A DNA stretch of 64,000 nucleotides from Geosiphon pyriformis (Eukaryota; Glomeromycota; Glomeromycetes; Archaeosporales; Geosiphonaceae), in NCBI GenBank assembly GCA_016748015.1, contig JAAOMT010000514.1, positions 480,924-544,923 on the forward strand. The letters are read 5' to 3'. Numbering within the stretch: the stretch's first letter is position 1; each line of letters begins with the position of its first letter. Below, piece by piece: positions 1 through 13,461 of this stretch. Under the pieces are notes generated by a model. That model was not told the DNA's origin. It saw only the letters and a program-made list of their open reading frames with translations, and searched no databases. The position numbers and the translations under genes were made by a program.

Positions 1-899
1 AAAAATAATAAAGAAACAAACTTATAAAACAAAATACTGCTCTTTGTTTTGTTTGCTTATAGAATTGTAAATTATAATATAATAAGTTATAAGTTTTTTA
101 TCTGTTCTATGAAAAAATGGCAACTTTATTAATAAAAACTAATATTAAAACAATACTTTTTAAAAAAATTACAATAAAAAAGTACAAAGATATTTTGTAA
201 ATAAAATTTGATATAATTTTTAACTTATTAATACATACATAAATAATTGTCTATAAAAAAATAAAACAATTTCAAAAAACTTAAAAAAAAGAAAACATAC
301 AAATTTTTTTTTCAAGTATTAGTAACTTAGTTTTAGAATATTATTTAAACAAAAATAATGTTTATAGAAATAAGTTTTTTAGCCAGTAAAAAAACTATTT
401 ATAGTTAATAAAATTTTGAATAATAGTTTTTATATCTTATAAGATTAATATAAAATAATCTTTAATAATTAGTTTATACATAGTATACAACTTAAAAAAT
501 ATTACAAACAATTTGATTGATTATTTATTATAATAATATTAATCTAAAAAATCAGCAAAAATCAATTAGAAATAAATATATTATTTCTAAAACAAAAATA
601 TCTTTAATTAATATAAACAATTATTTTTTAAATCAAAACATTTAAAATGTTTTTTATATTTTTTATAAATATTAAACCAAAAATTATTTAGATATTACTT
701 TAATTATTAAAAAACTATTATCAAAAAAAATAACAATAAAATAAATAAATATATGCTTAAATACATAATAATAATTATTTTATCACTTTTTAATATACTT
801 AAAAAAATAATTAAAAAAATTTTTTTTATAGACAAAAACTTGTTTTATAAAAAACAATTAAAACTTTATAATTAACTTAATAAAATTATAAAAAACATA
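1..899. other. AT-rich sequence without recognisable gene
   Basis: The stretch is almost entirely A and T, with short homopolymers and no reading frame of meaningful length. I see no gene or RNA. It ends where a recognisable LINE 3' end begins, so it may be older mobile-element sequence mutated past recognition, but nothing in it shows this directly. Confidence 0.6.
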
Positions 900-1070
900 A
901 AGTGGTTTCTGTTTATATAGGTGTTTAGTGTCGTTCTGATTGGTCCGAGTAGCTGGTCACGTGTAGAAAGTGCATGATTCACACCTAGTTTAGATCATTT
1001 ACATGATGTATAGTGCTAGGCAGTGTTTGGACTTTACTCGTTAAAATAAAAAAAAAGAAAAAAAAAAAGA
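900..1070 (+). mobile_element. LINE 3' end only (extreme 5' truncation)
   Basis: The segment carries the last codons of the LINE ORF2 found elsewhere in the window (reading VYIG-like, then a stop). After it comes the conserved roughly 120-base 3' tail and an A-rich run. The same tail follows the ORF2 remnants at 3276-3405 and 41600-41725 on this strand, and is found reversed at 22779-22925 and 32570-32700. A copy keeping only the 3' end is what target-primed reverse transcription leaves when it stops early. Confidence 0.75.
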
Positions 1071-1074
1071 ATAA

Positions 1075-1663
1075 TATTATAATTAAAAATTATAGTTTTT
1101 ATTAATAATTATTGATTTAATTAATAATTTGATTATTAATTACTTTAAGTAATTATATAAGCACTAAATTTTTTAACTGTAGAAAAATATATATAAAATT
1201 AAAACAATAAAATAATATTTATATAGTTAATACTTTTTTTATCACTTATTTTTCTTTTCAAATTTTTTATTTTTAAGTATTTAAATATTTATAAATAAAA
1301 AATTACTTGTTAATATTTACATATCTTATCTTTTTTTTGATTTGTATTGTTAAAATTAATTTGAAAAACAATTGTTTTTGTAATTTATTAAATAAAAAAA
1401 TAATTAAAAAGCATAATAATATTTGTTATTAATTCTAAAAATTACGAAATAAGACATAAAATAATAATAATTGTATTGTTTTATTAATAATTATGAATTA
1501 TTTTCAGATTTTTAGATTTTTCAAAAAAAATTAAGTAATTCTAATTATATATATTAAATCTATAAATTTAATTCATTTTTTTGATTAAATTTTTTCTTTA
1601 ATTATTTTTATTTTTTTTAACTTTTTTTTGCTATTTATTAATTTATTATTCTAATTCATAATA
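1075..1663 (+). repeat. Heavily mutated solo LTR (same family as 45949-46637)
   Basis: Aligned by eye, this matches the solo LTR at 45949-46637 through most of its length. Shared landmarks are the U3 repeat zone, the TATATAAG-like box near 1150, the segment ending in ATAAGACATAAAAT near 1460, and an end reading CATAATA against CATAACA. Most differences I see are C in the better copy replaced by T here, or G replaced by A. The copy starts right after the A-tail of the preceding LINE fragment. It has no internal coding region, so it is a solo LTR or an LTR fragment. Confidence 0.65.
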
Positions 1664-1859
1664 ATATTTAAAAAATTTTATTATTATTAAAGCCAAATAA
1701 TAATTATTTAAATATTAAAATTTAAATATAAGTAAATAATATATTTAAAAATTTTATTATTATTAAATAATTAATGAATGAAGTTTTTTAAAATATTATA
1801 ATAATAAATTAAATCAAATTTTTAATAACAATATATAAGTATTAAATTTAAAATGAGTT

Positions 1860-3405
1860 TTTCAACAATGCAAATTTGTCTTCAACTCTTCCCTCAACAT
1901 CAAGTAGTGTTGGTTCTCTGAACGTTCTTGGCTCTAGCAGTTTTATGTCTGTATGTGATCATCTGTCTCAAGTTGGTATTAGTAGTTTATCTGTATATAC
2001 AGATGGGTCTTTAAGGAGTTTGGGCACAGTTGGCTGTAGAGCTGGAGCTGCTGTTTTTTTCGAGGACATTAATTTGGGTTTAGACATTAGAGTATCAGAT
2101 TTGATGTTGTTTACTTTGGCTAAAATGCAGACTATTGCATTGGCTTTAGAATGTGTTCCTTTGTTTGGTTCTGTTTGCTTGTTTTCAGATAGTCAATTTG
2201 TTTTGGATGCTTGCAAGTTGGAATTGGCTTTGGTGTGTCCCAATTTTCATAATCAGTATTGGGTTGAGTGTCAGCATATAGTTAATATTATTTGCAATAA
2301 AAATTTGAGTGTAAGTTGGCACAAGATAAAGGGTTATTCTGGTATCTTGGAAAATGAATATGCTGATTCATTTGCTGGTGATGTGTCTATTTCTAATTGG
2401 TTTTTTCTTTCTTATCTGAGTGAACATTTTTTGATGGCTGATGGCAGTATTATTTCTGGCAATTCTAAACATTTTGTTTGTAATGTTTATCATTCTGTCT
2501 GCTGTGTGCATTAGGAGATTGGTTCTGGCTTAAAATTTTTGTCTCATGGTTTGGTCTCTGAGATTGATTGGCACCATTCTTTGCTGGTGTGGCATCCTGA
2601 TTTACACATGGCCACTGGTTATACCAGCAAGGCCTCAGCTAATATGTGTACTTATTTTATAAAAGCTCTGCATCATTGGTTATCTGTGGCTATTCATAAG
2701 TGCCTCTATGATAAATGTTATTTCAGTATACTGTACTTGTATTGTGGTAAGGTAGAAGTATCAGATTATGTGTTTTCCTGTAGAGTTGATAAGCCTATTT
2801 GACATCAAATACTGAAATTCCATGTGAATTCTTGGAAGTTGCTTTCGGGTCTCTTCCATTCTTCTTCAGGTGTGCTCCAGTTGTTATCGATATGTGTTTC
2901 TGATTTTTCTTTGTTAATGGCTCTTTTTAAAGATTGTGTTTTTAATGGTTGGTTTTATGAGACTATTTTCATTTTCTGTGATTTCAAGATTGCCAGTCAT
3001 GAGGTTGTTGAGTTTGTGCACTCTCTTAGTCTTGCTTTTAGAAATGATGTCTAGTTGGTTCATGCTAAACATTAGGCATATATGGAGAAGAATGGCTTAA
3101 TTCTTTTTGATGGTTCAGTTCTCATATTAGTTTCTAATTTGGCTTTAGGGTTTTCTGCTGGTGTGGTTAAGATGCTTGGCATAGCTGAGACTTTTGGAGT
3201 ACATTTTGGATTTTACAGAGCTTGTTTGTTTTTTTCTGGGATAGATAATTCAGTTTCAGTTTGTATAGCTGCATAGTATTGTCTTGATCAGCCCAAGTAG
3301 CTGGTTGCATGTAGAAAAAGCATGATTCATACTTAGTATAGATCATTTCTTTGATGTATAAAACTAGGTGGTGTTTGGATCTTACTCGTTAAATAAATAA
3401 ATAAA
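1860..3405 (+). mobile_element. 5'-truncated LINE (RNase H to 3' tail)
   Basis: This is the 3' quarter of the LINE family seen full-length at 22779-29520 and 32560-39416. It begins just upstream of the RNase H domain, runs through the zf-RVT-like C-terminus and ends with the shared 3' tail and a TAAA-type simple repeat near 3380-3405. Coding remnants stay in one reading frame with several premature stops, so the copy is dead by point mutation and not rearranged. Typical LINE 5' truncation explains the missing endonuclease and RT. Confidence 0.85.
1876..3276 (+). pseudogene. LINE ORF2 C-terminal remnant (RNase H, zf-RVT-like)
   Basis: One frame is open in four blocks (1876-2514, 2539-2802, 2824-3054, 3082-3276). 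Block 1 has the RNase H signature YTDGSL, a DSQ motif and an SWHKIKG block, as in LINE RNase H domains. Block 2 has the C-terminal zinc motif with first Cys and His altered (LYCGKVEVSDYVFSC; the 32682-33266 copy reads CLFCGEVKISDHVFSC). Aligning with the 32.6-39.4 kb copy, stops replace Trp (near 2512 and 3052) and Gln (near 3073), as expected of TGG-to-TAG and CAG-to-TAG changes. No 5' part or promoter is present. Confidence 0.85.
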
Positions 3406-4222
3406 AAATTTGAAATAATTTTAACAAAATAAATATTACTTAAAAAACAAAAATATTTAATAATATTATTAAACAATTATAATATTTTTATTTATAAAAA
3501 ATTTATTATTATTATTATATAAATTAATATTATATAAATTACAATTATAATTTTTTTATTATGTAAATTTTTTATTAAACTTTTTATTAAAGCAACAAAA
3601 GCTTTAATCAAAATTTTAAAAAAAAACTTTTAAATTCTAAAAAACCAGCCAAAAACAAAAATGATATTTTTTTAATAACTAAAAACTGTTTTAATTTAAA
3701 AATATTAAAAAAAGCTTTTTTATAAATACTTTATTTGATTATTTTTAAAAATATTACTATAAAAAAAATAAATATTGTTTTATTTTACTCCTTATTTACT
3801 TATTTATATTATATTTTTTAAAAAATTAATATTATAATATTAATTATTATATTGTAATTTTATAAAAATTGAAGGTTCTTAACATGTTAAATATTAAAAT
3901 CATATTGAAATAAAAAAGTTAAAAAGCAAAATATTAATTTTTAAAGCCTAAAAATAAAAGAATTAACAACCATCCAAATTGTTTTTTTTTAAAACTTGTA
4001 TCTGTCAACCAACAATTTTGTTTATAATTAAAAAATAAAATAAAATGAAATAAAGACAAATTATTTGATTATATTTAATTTAAATATCTAATACATTCAA
4101 AAAAGCAAACATATATTCTGATTATCTGGCTTAGATTCGGATCGAAAGTCAAACTTACATTGTAGAACACCAAGGATAGCAGCCACACTTTAAATGGGTA
4201 ACCAAACTTCTAGTTTCGATTT
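3406..4222. other. AT-rich spacer downstream of the ZNFX1-like gene
   Basis: No reading frame or recognisable element lies here. The last 100-150 bases before 4223 probably include the 3' UTR of the minus-strand helicase gene. I cannot place a polyadenylation site with confidence in such AT-rich sequence. Confidence 0.5.
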
Positions 4223-7200
4223 TCATCCAAAACTTTGGAACTCCGTGTTTCGTCGATTTCCGGCTGTGAGTCGGTGGTCTCCACCGCCAATTGCAGCTCC
4301 ACACTCTGGGCAACGGCTTTGTTGCATAGCTCCGCCGCATTCTCCAATTGTATACTATTCAGAAAAAAGAATTAATAAATCACTCGATAAATGCAAAAAG
4401 GCCCTACCAAATACGAATTATAAAAGCAAATTTAACTTACAGGGTGTCCATTAGGACATTCAAACCAATGATCTGAATTGTAAGTTGATTTTTGTGATAA
4501 GAATGTATTGGGTTGATATGGATTATTGAGAATCTGATCTTACCTCCACCCCCCACTTCGGGTTTCATCGCGCGGAAAATATTCAACTTATCTTCTTTGG
4601 TCAAAATCTCGTTTTGAACCAGTAGCTCATTTACCTCTTCCAAAATTTTCTCAATTTTCTCGTTACACTGGGACTGGAAATAAATAACGTCCATTGTCGC
4701 CAATTTTTTTTTCAATATCTCTAAATCTTCCTTAATCTTCGGACAATGTTTCCGGATATCATTCCTTATTTTCTCTGTGAGGTTTCCACCTGGAGGGTTC
4801 CTTAATAAAAATCTTGCTTTGCGACATGCCATATCAGCTTTTTCTAGGGACGCTATAACAAACCTGCGTTCATGACGAGTTTTTTCAGCCGTTCTCAAAA
4901 TAGTGACCAGATGCGAATTTATTGTTTCGAAAAGATGCAAGCTGAAATCAAGCCATTTTTCCCAAAGTGGCTTTTCCAACGCTTTTTCTTCCGTCACATT
5001 TGCTCTTGTGGGGGTTTCAAATTGTTCTTTTTTCAACTCCGCAACAATCTGAGAAGTTTCCAGAAGCATCGCTTTTTGAACATTGATAATCTCGAGGAAA
5101 GCATCTAAATAAATCCCCTGATCAACCATGGGAGTTGGAATTCCAACTTGCTGAAGACTCTCAAAGTGGTATTTTTGGGAGTCTTTAATGGTTTCAATCG
5201 AAGTTAGGCCTAACTTATTGAAGGAATCCAACACCTCATCCAAATCTAATTCCGTTTTCCTGCGATACAAAGCCGAAACAGCCGCTTCATATGCTCGTTT
5301 ATGGGGCTAAATGTTGAGTTGAAGAATATACGAGTACGAGTTAAAATCCAAAAACTACCACTTCTCTATGTTAAGTAATAAATTACCGGATTTTTAGTAT
5401 CAGCAATAATCAGGGACAAATCATAATAGATAGTAGTCAGAAAAGTTATATGCTTTCTCCACAAATTTTCCTGAGCTCTTGGTATCCCCCAACTTTGTGT
5501 AACTTGCTCAAAACTATTAAAGGGCGTGACCTCAGAAATTCTGCTAGCGATTTTCTCATCAAACTCTGCGCGATATTCAACCTCCTTTTTGTCTTGACTT
5601 TGATAGTCCTTAGTTGATTTTTTGATCCCTTCAAGGAATTTCTCCCTTTTTTGCTCAATCGCTTGCGTAGCTATGCCGAAACTATAACTCAGTTTTTTCA
5701 TTTGCTGATCATATTTTTGCAAAAACTTCTTATTTTGGATATTCAGGGTATTCTTTTTGATTACCCGGCCATATCTGAAAAATAAGAAACTATTGTAAAT
5801 ATCTTTGAAATGACAATTTTCGATGAACTGCTCGATTTACCGGCGGGAATTAATTCTTGCCCGACAATTCGGGCATGTCTTTGGGGCCGAATTTTCAGCT
5901 GGAAGTTGTTTGATCCCCTTCCAGACCATAATGCCGTTTTCAAAAACACTCTCGTAATAGTCATTCAATTCCATAATCCCGTCCATTGATTCTGAAAGAA
6001 AAAGAATATAAATTTATTCTTGCATTTCGAGAGTAAGGTTTTGACATACCCATAGTGAAACAATGATCACAATCTAGCTTTATTAAGCGGTGTTCCTCCT
6101 TCCAATCGACTTCCTCGAACGTTGCCTGCATAATGACATCAACAACCTGTGATCTTATTTTTTCGGGAGCACAGATTGGACAATAATCTTTAGGAGGGCA
6201 ATTTTCCCCACAAACGCCTAAATTATGTTAATTCGAGTGGATAAATTATATGAAGTAGCGCATTCAAGGGTCTTGTAAAGGGTTAATTATTAAATTATCA
6301 TACCTGGACATTGATGTCCACACTCCAGAATTTTGGGACAACGTTGATCACAGGGTAATCGAGAACAAGGGGCACCACAACTTAACGGACAATTCCCTTG
6401 ATGTTCACAGTTCCAATTGCATTCTTCGGCACACGCGCTACATGGGACAGCACATTCTAATTTACAGCTTGAATGATAACAATTTACAGTACATGGTTTT
6501 TTGCAAGGTGGGCATGGGCTTCCTATATGACAAGGTTGTGAACATGAATGACCACAGAATAAACCTCGGCCACATATTTCTCGGCACTTTTGAGCGTGAT
6601 TGCTTCTTATGATTTGGCCATCACCATCAAGAGGCGGTCCCCCATTTGCTAGAATCGATCGATTTTTACAGTTTTCGCATTCAGATTGACAATTATGACC
6701 GCATTCCAAAAGCTTTCCGCATTTCTGAGAGCATCTCGACTTTTTGACGTCTTCGAAACTTTATAAAGTTTTCAATATAAGTAAACAGACAAAGAATAGT
6801 TGGCTGAAAATACTTCAGATACCGACATACCAATGCATATTTTTTTCATGTTCACAAGTCGGAAGCTTTCGATTGACCATCTTATTGCATTTAATCTTAG
6901 CCCGATCTCTTGCTTGGTAACAAAATGGCTTTGTATAGGTATGGCCACATAATAATTCGATGTCTTCAACTTGAAATTTGCACATTCCACAATCTTCACC
7001 GCATTGTTTTTTGCATGGATGTTGACACACCGGATGAAGTCGGGGGCATGGTTTGTGACAAAAAACTCCAACATGTTCCCTATGTCAAATGTATGAAAAT
7101 CAGACCAGTGCCGTGATGAATTGATTGAAAGAAGAGTTTTTATATGAATACCTATCATCAAAATGACATTTATAAGGACATATATGTCCACATTTGGGCA

Positions 7201-10200
7201 AAATTTCTTGACAAGGTTCCATGCATCCACCATCTGGCGAAACCTCTGCAAAGTGCTGCGGATTGGAGATTTCATTAACATACTGGGGATGCCGTTCGCA
7301 TAAAATTGGGAAAGCTGGACCTATTTGGCCACGTTGACGAAGAATATCGATCACTTTATCCCACATTTGAGATTTTTTTTGAAAGAGTTTAGCGTCTCCA
7401 AGAAGATACATTCCATGCTTGGCACGTGATAAGAGAACATTAGTTCGATTATCAGATTTTAAAAAACCAATACTGCCACGCTCATCGCCTTGAGCCGAGT
7501 TGCGAACAAGCGATATTATCACGATTTTAGCCTCCTCTCCTTGAAAATTATCAACAGTTCTTAAGATGACTTGTTTTTGCAAGGAGCTATAGAATTAATA
7601 CAGAATATTATCTTGTTTTTCAAATAAACTGATGAATGCTAAATTTCAGGATTCTAAATAGAATCGGCTTACCGTCTCTCAGCAATTGGGTTTATATGTG
7701 TAACCTCCGGTGAAGTTTGATTAGCATTCGACGCCGAATCGTCTTGGTTCAATTCATCATCAATATTTTCCTGATCACGTTCATCAATGACTACGGTAAC
7801 GTGGGAATTTTTCAGTGCATCCCTTATTTGAATAAGTTGACCCAAATATGGCGTCAGGATCGCAATATCTTTGGGATCGTTATATCCGTTACGGACAAAA
7901 TATTTGACCATTTCAACTACCATTGCTGCTTCGTATGCGTTAGAGTGTGATTGAAGGGCCAATTGATTGCCCCCGGGTTTATCTTGAGAATGTCCATGCT
8001 CTATAAAAAATACATTATGTTGAGCACCATGAACCTTTGGATATTTTTTGGTTACGTCATCGTCTTCCAAATCTCGATACAAAGTATTTCTTATCAAATC
8101 AGAAATTTCAGGACGCATCCGACGCTAGAAAATAGAATCAAAGAATATGATTCTAAAGAATAACAGAAAAAATAGATCTTGCTTAGAAATAATTCTTTTA
8201 TTACCTGAGTTGTGAGTTGAGATAATGGAAGTTTAATCGCATTGTCTCCTCTTACCACTATTTGAGTTGTAAATATTAGACAGGAATAAAATCCACATTC
8301 TACACTGGATTTTTAAGTCGATAAACTTACGCCTTTCGAATAGAGATTTGTCCAACTCGTAATTCTTTCCTCTGTAAAATTCAATGTAGGTAAACCGAAT
8401 TTGTAAGCGAAAAAAATCGACCCTGAAACCAATCTAAAATAAAATTAACAAGATTCAAGACTTACATTGGGGAATCCATAGAGAGACTGTAAGTGGATAA
8501 ATGAGGCCTTAGCTGCTTATGATCTCCTATTAATATCATGTGTTGCGTGGCTTTGCTTAACGAGGTCAAGATATGGGCTTCCAAGACTTCACCAGCTTCT
8601 TCACAAATAATTACACGAGGTCCAATCGAACAAACTAAAGATTGAAATTTAGCGGCGCCGGTGGTGGTCATCCCAATAACCTATACATTTGGAATCAAAG
8701 AGTTTTTTAACAAGTTTAATATGATCTATTCTTATCAATTTTCCCTTATTACCTGTGAATTTTGAAGTATCGGTCGTCGACCCTCATTATAAATCTCATC
8801 CATCTCTTTAGATTTTTCTTCGTAACGGTTTTGTAAGTCTTTGAGCTCTTCGATACTCTCCATTTGAACCTCACGACGCCAATGGTTATGAAGATTAATG
8901 CGTTCTTTTTGCGACATTTTCCAAATATCGGTATCATTAAGCAATTCATCTAATGACCGATTTGTTTTGGGGACTTGCCAGTTTTGCAAGAAAGATGATG
9001 TATACGGTGTATCGAAATCAGAATTTAAAATCGTTTCCTGATCTTGATATATTCCTGACGTTAGGTCTTCTCCAATCTCCTCTTGCACTTCGTCATCTTC
9101 CTCTTTCGCTTTCGTCTTCCCCTTCATCTTCCTTTTTTCTCGAGCTGGAATTGTCTCGGAAGAGTTGAGAGGGTTAAACTTGTTTGGAGAAGCCACCTGG
9201 ATTTGCGGGAGTGATTGCGATAACTTTTGCAATTGTTTTGCACGCTTTATATCTTTAAATGAATTTTAACATGGATTAGTTTTTTTATTTTGTTGATTCC
9301 AACATTCAAGGTTTAACAGATGTTTGCCATCAACTAATGACCAGTAAACCAAATTTAAGGCATACCGTTCCCATGAACCCACTGTTCAAAAAGATTCCTA
9401 GAATTGACATATTTCCAATCATCATCATCATTAGTTTCAATCGAATCGGCGACTTGATCTTGAAATTTGAAATAAAAATCCGTGTAATTGGCATATAGCA
9501 AGGGTTGCACCTCTTTCCATGATAGCCAACGCCGGCGCAGCCGATCTGTAATAGATTTGGTCTTTTCTACAATGTTTTCCAGCGCTGAATGTATCAGGTG
9601 CAACATGTATCTTTCATTGGGTTTTTTGGGACGACTGCGGGAAATTTCCTCCAGACAATATTCCTTGATAATATCACTTTTCGTCCGACTTCCCAAACGT
9701 ACGATATTCTTAATACCAATTTCAGGAGAAAGAAGATCTTCTAGGAATTGGTCGAGCGCATGATTCGTATATGTAATGCAAAGAATTGGTCCAATATTCA
9801 ATTTACACAGGACACGCATTAACTGTACTCCAATATAAGATTTGCCAGTTCCTGGAGGACCTAGATAAAAATTGTGTATAAATAAGGTATTAAGATAAAA
9901 TCTAATGCAAGAATGAGTTTGAGGCAGAAAATTTGAATGGACTATACCTTCAATTAATGCGATCTCACGCGATAACGCGTTCAACATAGCCTCAGATTGG
10001 GTACGATCAACACGCCCAGAAGCTATTAATTTTTCAAGGCAGCTTTTCCGCGACTCTTCATCCTGTACATTCAACAAAATTTCACCGATACCTTTATTTA
10101 TATCAGATGGGTGGCTAAGATCGAATCTGTGACCAGGCGCCCTTGTATAAATGGGGGTAGCAATGACTGCAGACGTATCCGAAGGAAATTCGGGGGCCAA

Positions 10201-12298
10201 ATATCTATCTAATGGTAGGGTTGACGGAATAATTTTTTGAAGTGTTTTGAGGACATGATAATACGCCTCCAAGTAAACTCCAGTCGATTCAACCATGTAG
10301 TTAGAGTATCCATAATTAGTTTCGTTCAAATGTTGCATCGATTCAATAGCAATAGGATATATTGAAGGATCCATAAATTTGATATCAATTTTAGCGATTT
10401 CAACATGTTTCGCTAACTCCTCTTCATTGCGATCACTAACCGTTCTTTAAATAAAGTAAAGATTAACATAAGGCATGAAAAAATGAACTTCCAGTACAAG
10501 CTTACCCGAAAAAAAGTCTATGAGTCCTATTTGAATTGTCAGAATTCTGATCGTGAATTTTTAAATTAGACCAAAGAACGCAAATCAAGCCCCCATTAAT
10601 CAATTTCTTAGACTTCTTCCAAAATTCTTGACGTTCCCTGGCAGTACGAGCATTCCGAATGTTAGGAGGGGTGAATAAAACTCGACATGAAAATCCACGA
10701 CGCTTGTCGATAATAATATCCTCAAAACGAACATTGGAATAAACATTGAGATCACCATTATCAATTCCATTGTCAAATTTAAACCTCCCTTTCTCAAACA
10801 TTCCTCCTTGTGTTTTACGATCAGCACTTGGAATAGACAAATAATGTACAAAATTGGATACCCCAATTCTTATCGGATTGATCATGTCTTCTCTAAAGAG
10901 ACGAAATTGTGAATCAATTAAACGGGCTGGTCCGTTGGGGAGAAAATGTGGTGCACCTGGAATACTTGAGGGAAGAAACGGTTCTCGATCGTTTGTCAAA
11001 ATTTCTTTTTCTGTAGGTAGGATGGAGATCTTACCAATCTCGGAAAAGTCATTATCATGACGTGGGCCTTCTGTAGATAACTCACCTTAAGAAATATTTA
11101 AAAATCATCCCAATAAAGAATCTGGTTTTAATGATGATTCATTTGAAAAAAGGTTTCGATCAAAATTATTGTACGTACCAGGTGGATCATAGTCACTGTT
11201 CAAACGCTCTAACATTGCTTTATATTTCGTTCCAGGATTATCTTTAACTTCGGATTTTGGTTCCGAAAGTCTTTGCTTCCCGCTGGCCAAAACTTTATTC
11301 AGTTTCTCAAATTCGGTATCCAATATATCAAAACAATAAATGCTTTCAGAGGTAGCAGCAAGAGAATCCGAAAATTCAGCTTTCTCTATTCCATCCTGCC
11401 ATTTCTTCCTTAAAGTCTCCAAATGTTTCACTGTTACATGAATCGAATCGTTCAGAGATGCCTCCTTAATTATATTTAAGAGCTCATTCAAAAGCCTGAC
11501 AATACTCAAAAATGGCTGAAAAAAAGATATGGGTATAAATGAATCTGGGTCATATCGCAAGATTGCATCAGAGCTAAGCCGTTGATCATCCAAACTTTTA
11601 CGTTGGATTAGAGTTTCTAAAACGCTTAATACTTGATTTTTTAGAAAGGAGTCAATATTTGGATATAAAACAGAATAAATGGCATTCTTTCGGCCTTCCA
11701 AATTACAGCCAGTGATCGCTGTACGCGTGAGTAAAGCAAGGAACGGAATAATCACACGCTGAAAAGAGAGTAAATTTGGTTCCTGCCCAGCATCTGCCGA
11801 GACACGAAACCCTATTATTTCTCTTAATCGATCCAAACCTTCGCCATACCCAAGCTTAGCTACAAGGTCTTCGACGTCTTCCTTTTTATCATCAGCCGTT
11901 AGAAGGCAAGAATTAACGAAGTGTCGAACTTGCCGCTGGGTCGTTAAAGGTTTATGGATAAGCCTTTTCCATGCTCCGTCTAACTGGTCTGCTTGTAATA
12001 GAAATACAATGGCTTCACTGCCCTCGAAAGAAAGAGCAGCAGAATTAAAGTTTTCCATCAAGCGATCGCGCGATTTTTTGGCAGCTTCTGAAGGAGGGAG
12101 TGCTGCTTGAAGAGCTTTAGCATGGTCATAAAAATGATGCTGTGGACGGTCGCCTCGTGACCGTCCCCCTCTTTGAGGGGTTCCTTGAGGGCGAGAGCCA
12201 CTGCCAGGAGCGTTGTCACCACGTCCCCGACCACGTGAGTTCCATTCTCTTGGGGAATCATCCCGGCGATTCCTTCCACGATAAGCTGGGTTCGACAT
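4223..12298 (-). CDS. ZNFX1: ZNFX1-like helicase with NFX1-type and RZ-type zinc fingers
   Basis: SF1 RNA-helicase of the ZNFX1 family, which acts in RNA silencing and antiviral RNA sensing in other eukaryotes (C. elegans ZNFX-1, S. pombe Hrr1). Eighteen exons join with consistent phase: 12298-11179, 11085-10506, 10444-9948, 9860-9366, 9252-8753, 8680-8466, 8371-8331, 8257-8205, 8124-7673, 7586-7152, 7079-6831, 6758-6304, 6217-6050, 5991-5841, 5774-5387, 5306-4544, 4472-4441, 4354-4223. The total is 2,241 codons plus TGA. In order: an Arg/Gly-rich N-terminus; Walker A GPPGTGKS (about residue 732); EEAG (about 1091); [30 protein letters not shown]; repeated Cys/His NFX1 fingers (about 1430-1690); a helical region; and a C-terminal RZ finger ([23 protein letters not shown]). 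Start MSNPAYRG (12298) is preferred over an in-frame ATG seven codons upstream. All exons are open, so the gene looks functional. Confidence 0.93.
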
Positions 12299-13461
12299 TG
12301 GTTTTAAAAAAAAAACCACGGTAGTTATGGGTTTATTGTCAAAAAGTTGCGGCTTTATATAACCCTGATTTCAGGCTATGATAAGACTTTAAACTTTAGA
12401 TGTATATACGATCAAATGATGATGATTAATGGTCTTATGGTAAAATCAATATTCGAAAAAAGTGGGATAAAAAAATCAGAAAATAGTCGCAATGGGGTTT
12501 GTCATTATGATATCTCATTTTTACTTTTCATATCATTATTTAAATACGTTTATGCACAAGTTTTTAGTTTCAGCAATAATTAAAAATTCAACTTACACGT
12601 AGTTGTTTTTTTTTTTTTTCAAAAAATTGTTGTAATATATTTTCGTAATAATTTATCAAATTATCATTTTTTAAGAAACATTTTTATTATTAATACCATA
12701 AAAAAATATTATAAATTATTGTCATTAAATTATAATTATTTTTTATTAAGATTATAATTTTTTATTTTAAGTTGTACTTATTAAATTTTAAACTTTTAAA
12801 AATAATATAAAACGTGTTACAAAAAAAATCATACATAGAGAACATTTAATATGAAGCTGTTTATGCTGCCATCAAAATTGCTGAAATTAATTATATAAGA
12901 AACATTTGAATTGTTTTTTTTCAGTTTTTAATTTTTTAGTTTTATTCTTTTTGCTTCAAATTTTAACATAGTCTTTCGAATTATAAAGTTTTTTTCGCAA
13001 TATATTCTTTTTTAATAATGCCAAAAATTTGATTTGATATTTCTTATTTTTGGATTTTATATCTAGAAAACAAGCCACCAATTTTTTATTCTTAAAATGT
13101 TATTTTTTCTAATATTAATCATAAAAAACATTTCTGATCTCTCGATTTTTGGAGCTGTTTGGTAAAAATAAAATAGATAACTTATGTAACTTTATAACTA
13201 TTTATTGTTTGGACAATATTATTATTTTAATTTGATATTGCCAATATTACCTTAATTTATTTAAAACAAAATAAGTCAAATTTTTATTTAAATTTCAATT
13301 TATAATAATAATAATGGATAACATATTTTTGTACAAAAATGCTTCATTAATGTATTTTGTGTTGTTGATCTAATTAATTAATATAAAAGTTGTAACATGT
13401 GATTATCTGGGATATCAGTGATTATCTCTAATTTTTCAGCTTGGGAAACATATTTTCTTCA
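12299..13461. promoter_or_regulatory. Shared intergenic region between divergent genes
   Basis: About 1.16 kb separates the start codon of the minus-strand helicase gene from that of the plus-strand methyltransferase gene. Both 5' ends face it, so it must hold both promoters. It is strongly AT-rich with a T-run near 12608-12620 and no convincing reading frame. I cannot name specific factor sites. Confidence 0.55.

Noticed and set aside
1-900. Organellar or apicomplexan origin suggested by extreme A/T content
   Set aside because: The window holds intron-rich fungal-type nuclear genes and nuclear retrotransposon families; the A/T content fits decayed repeats.
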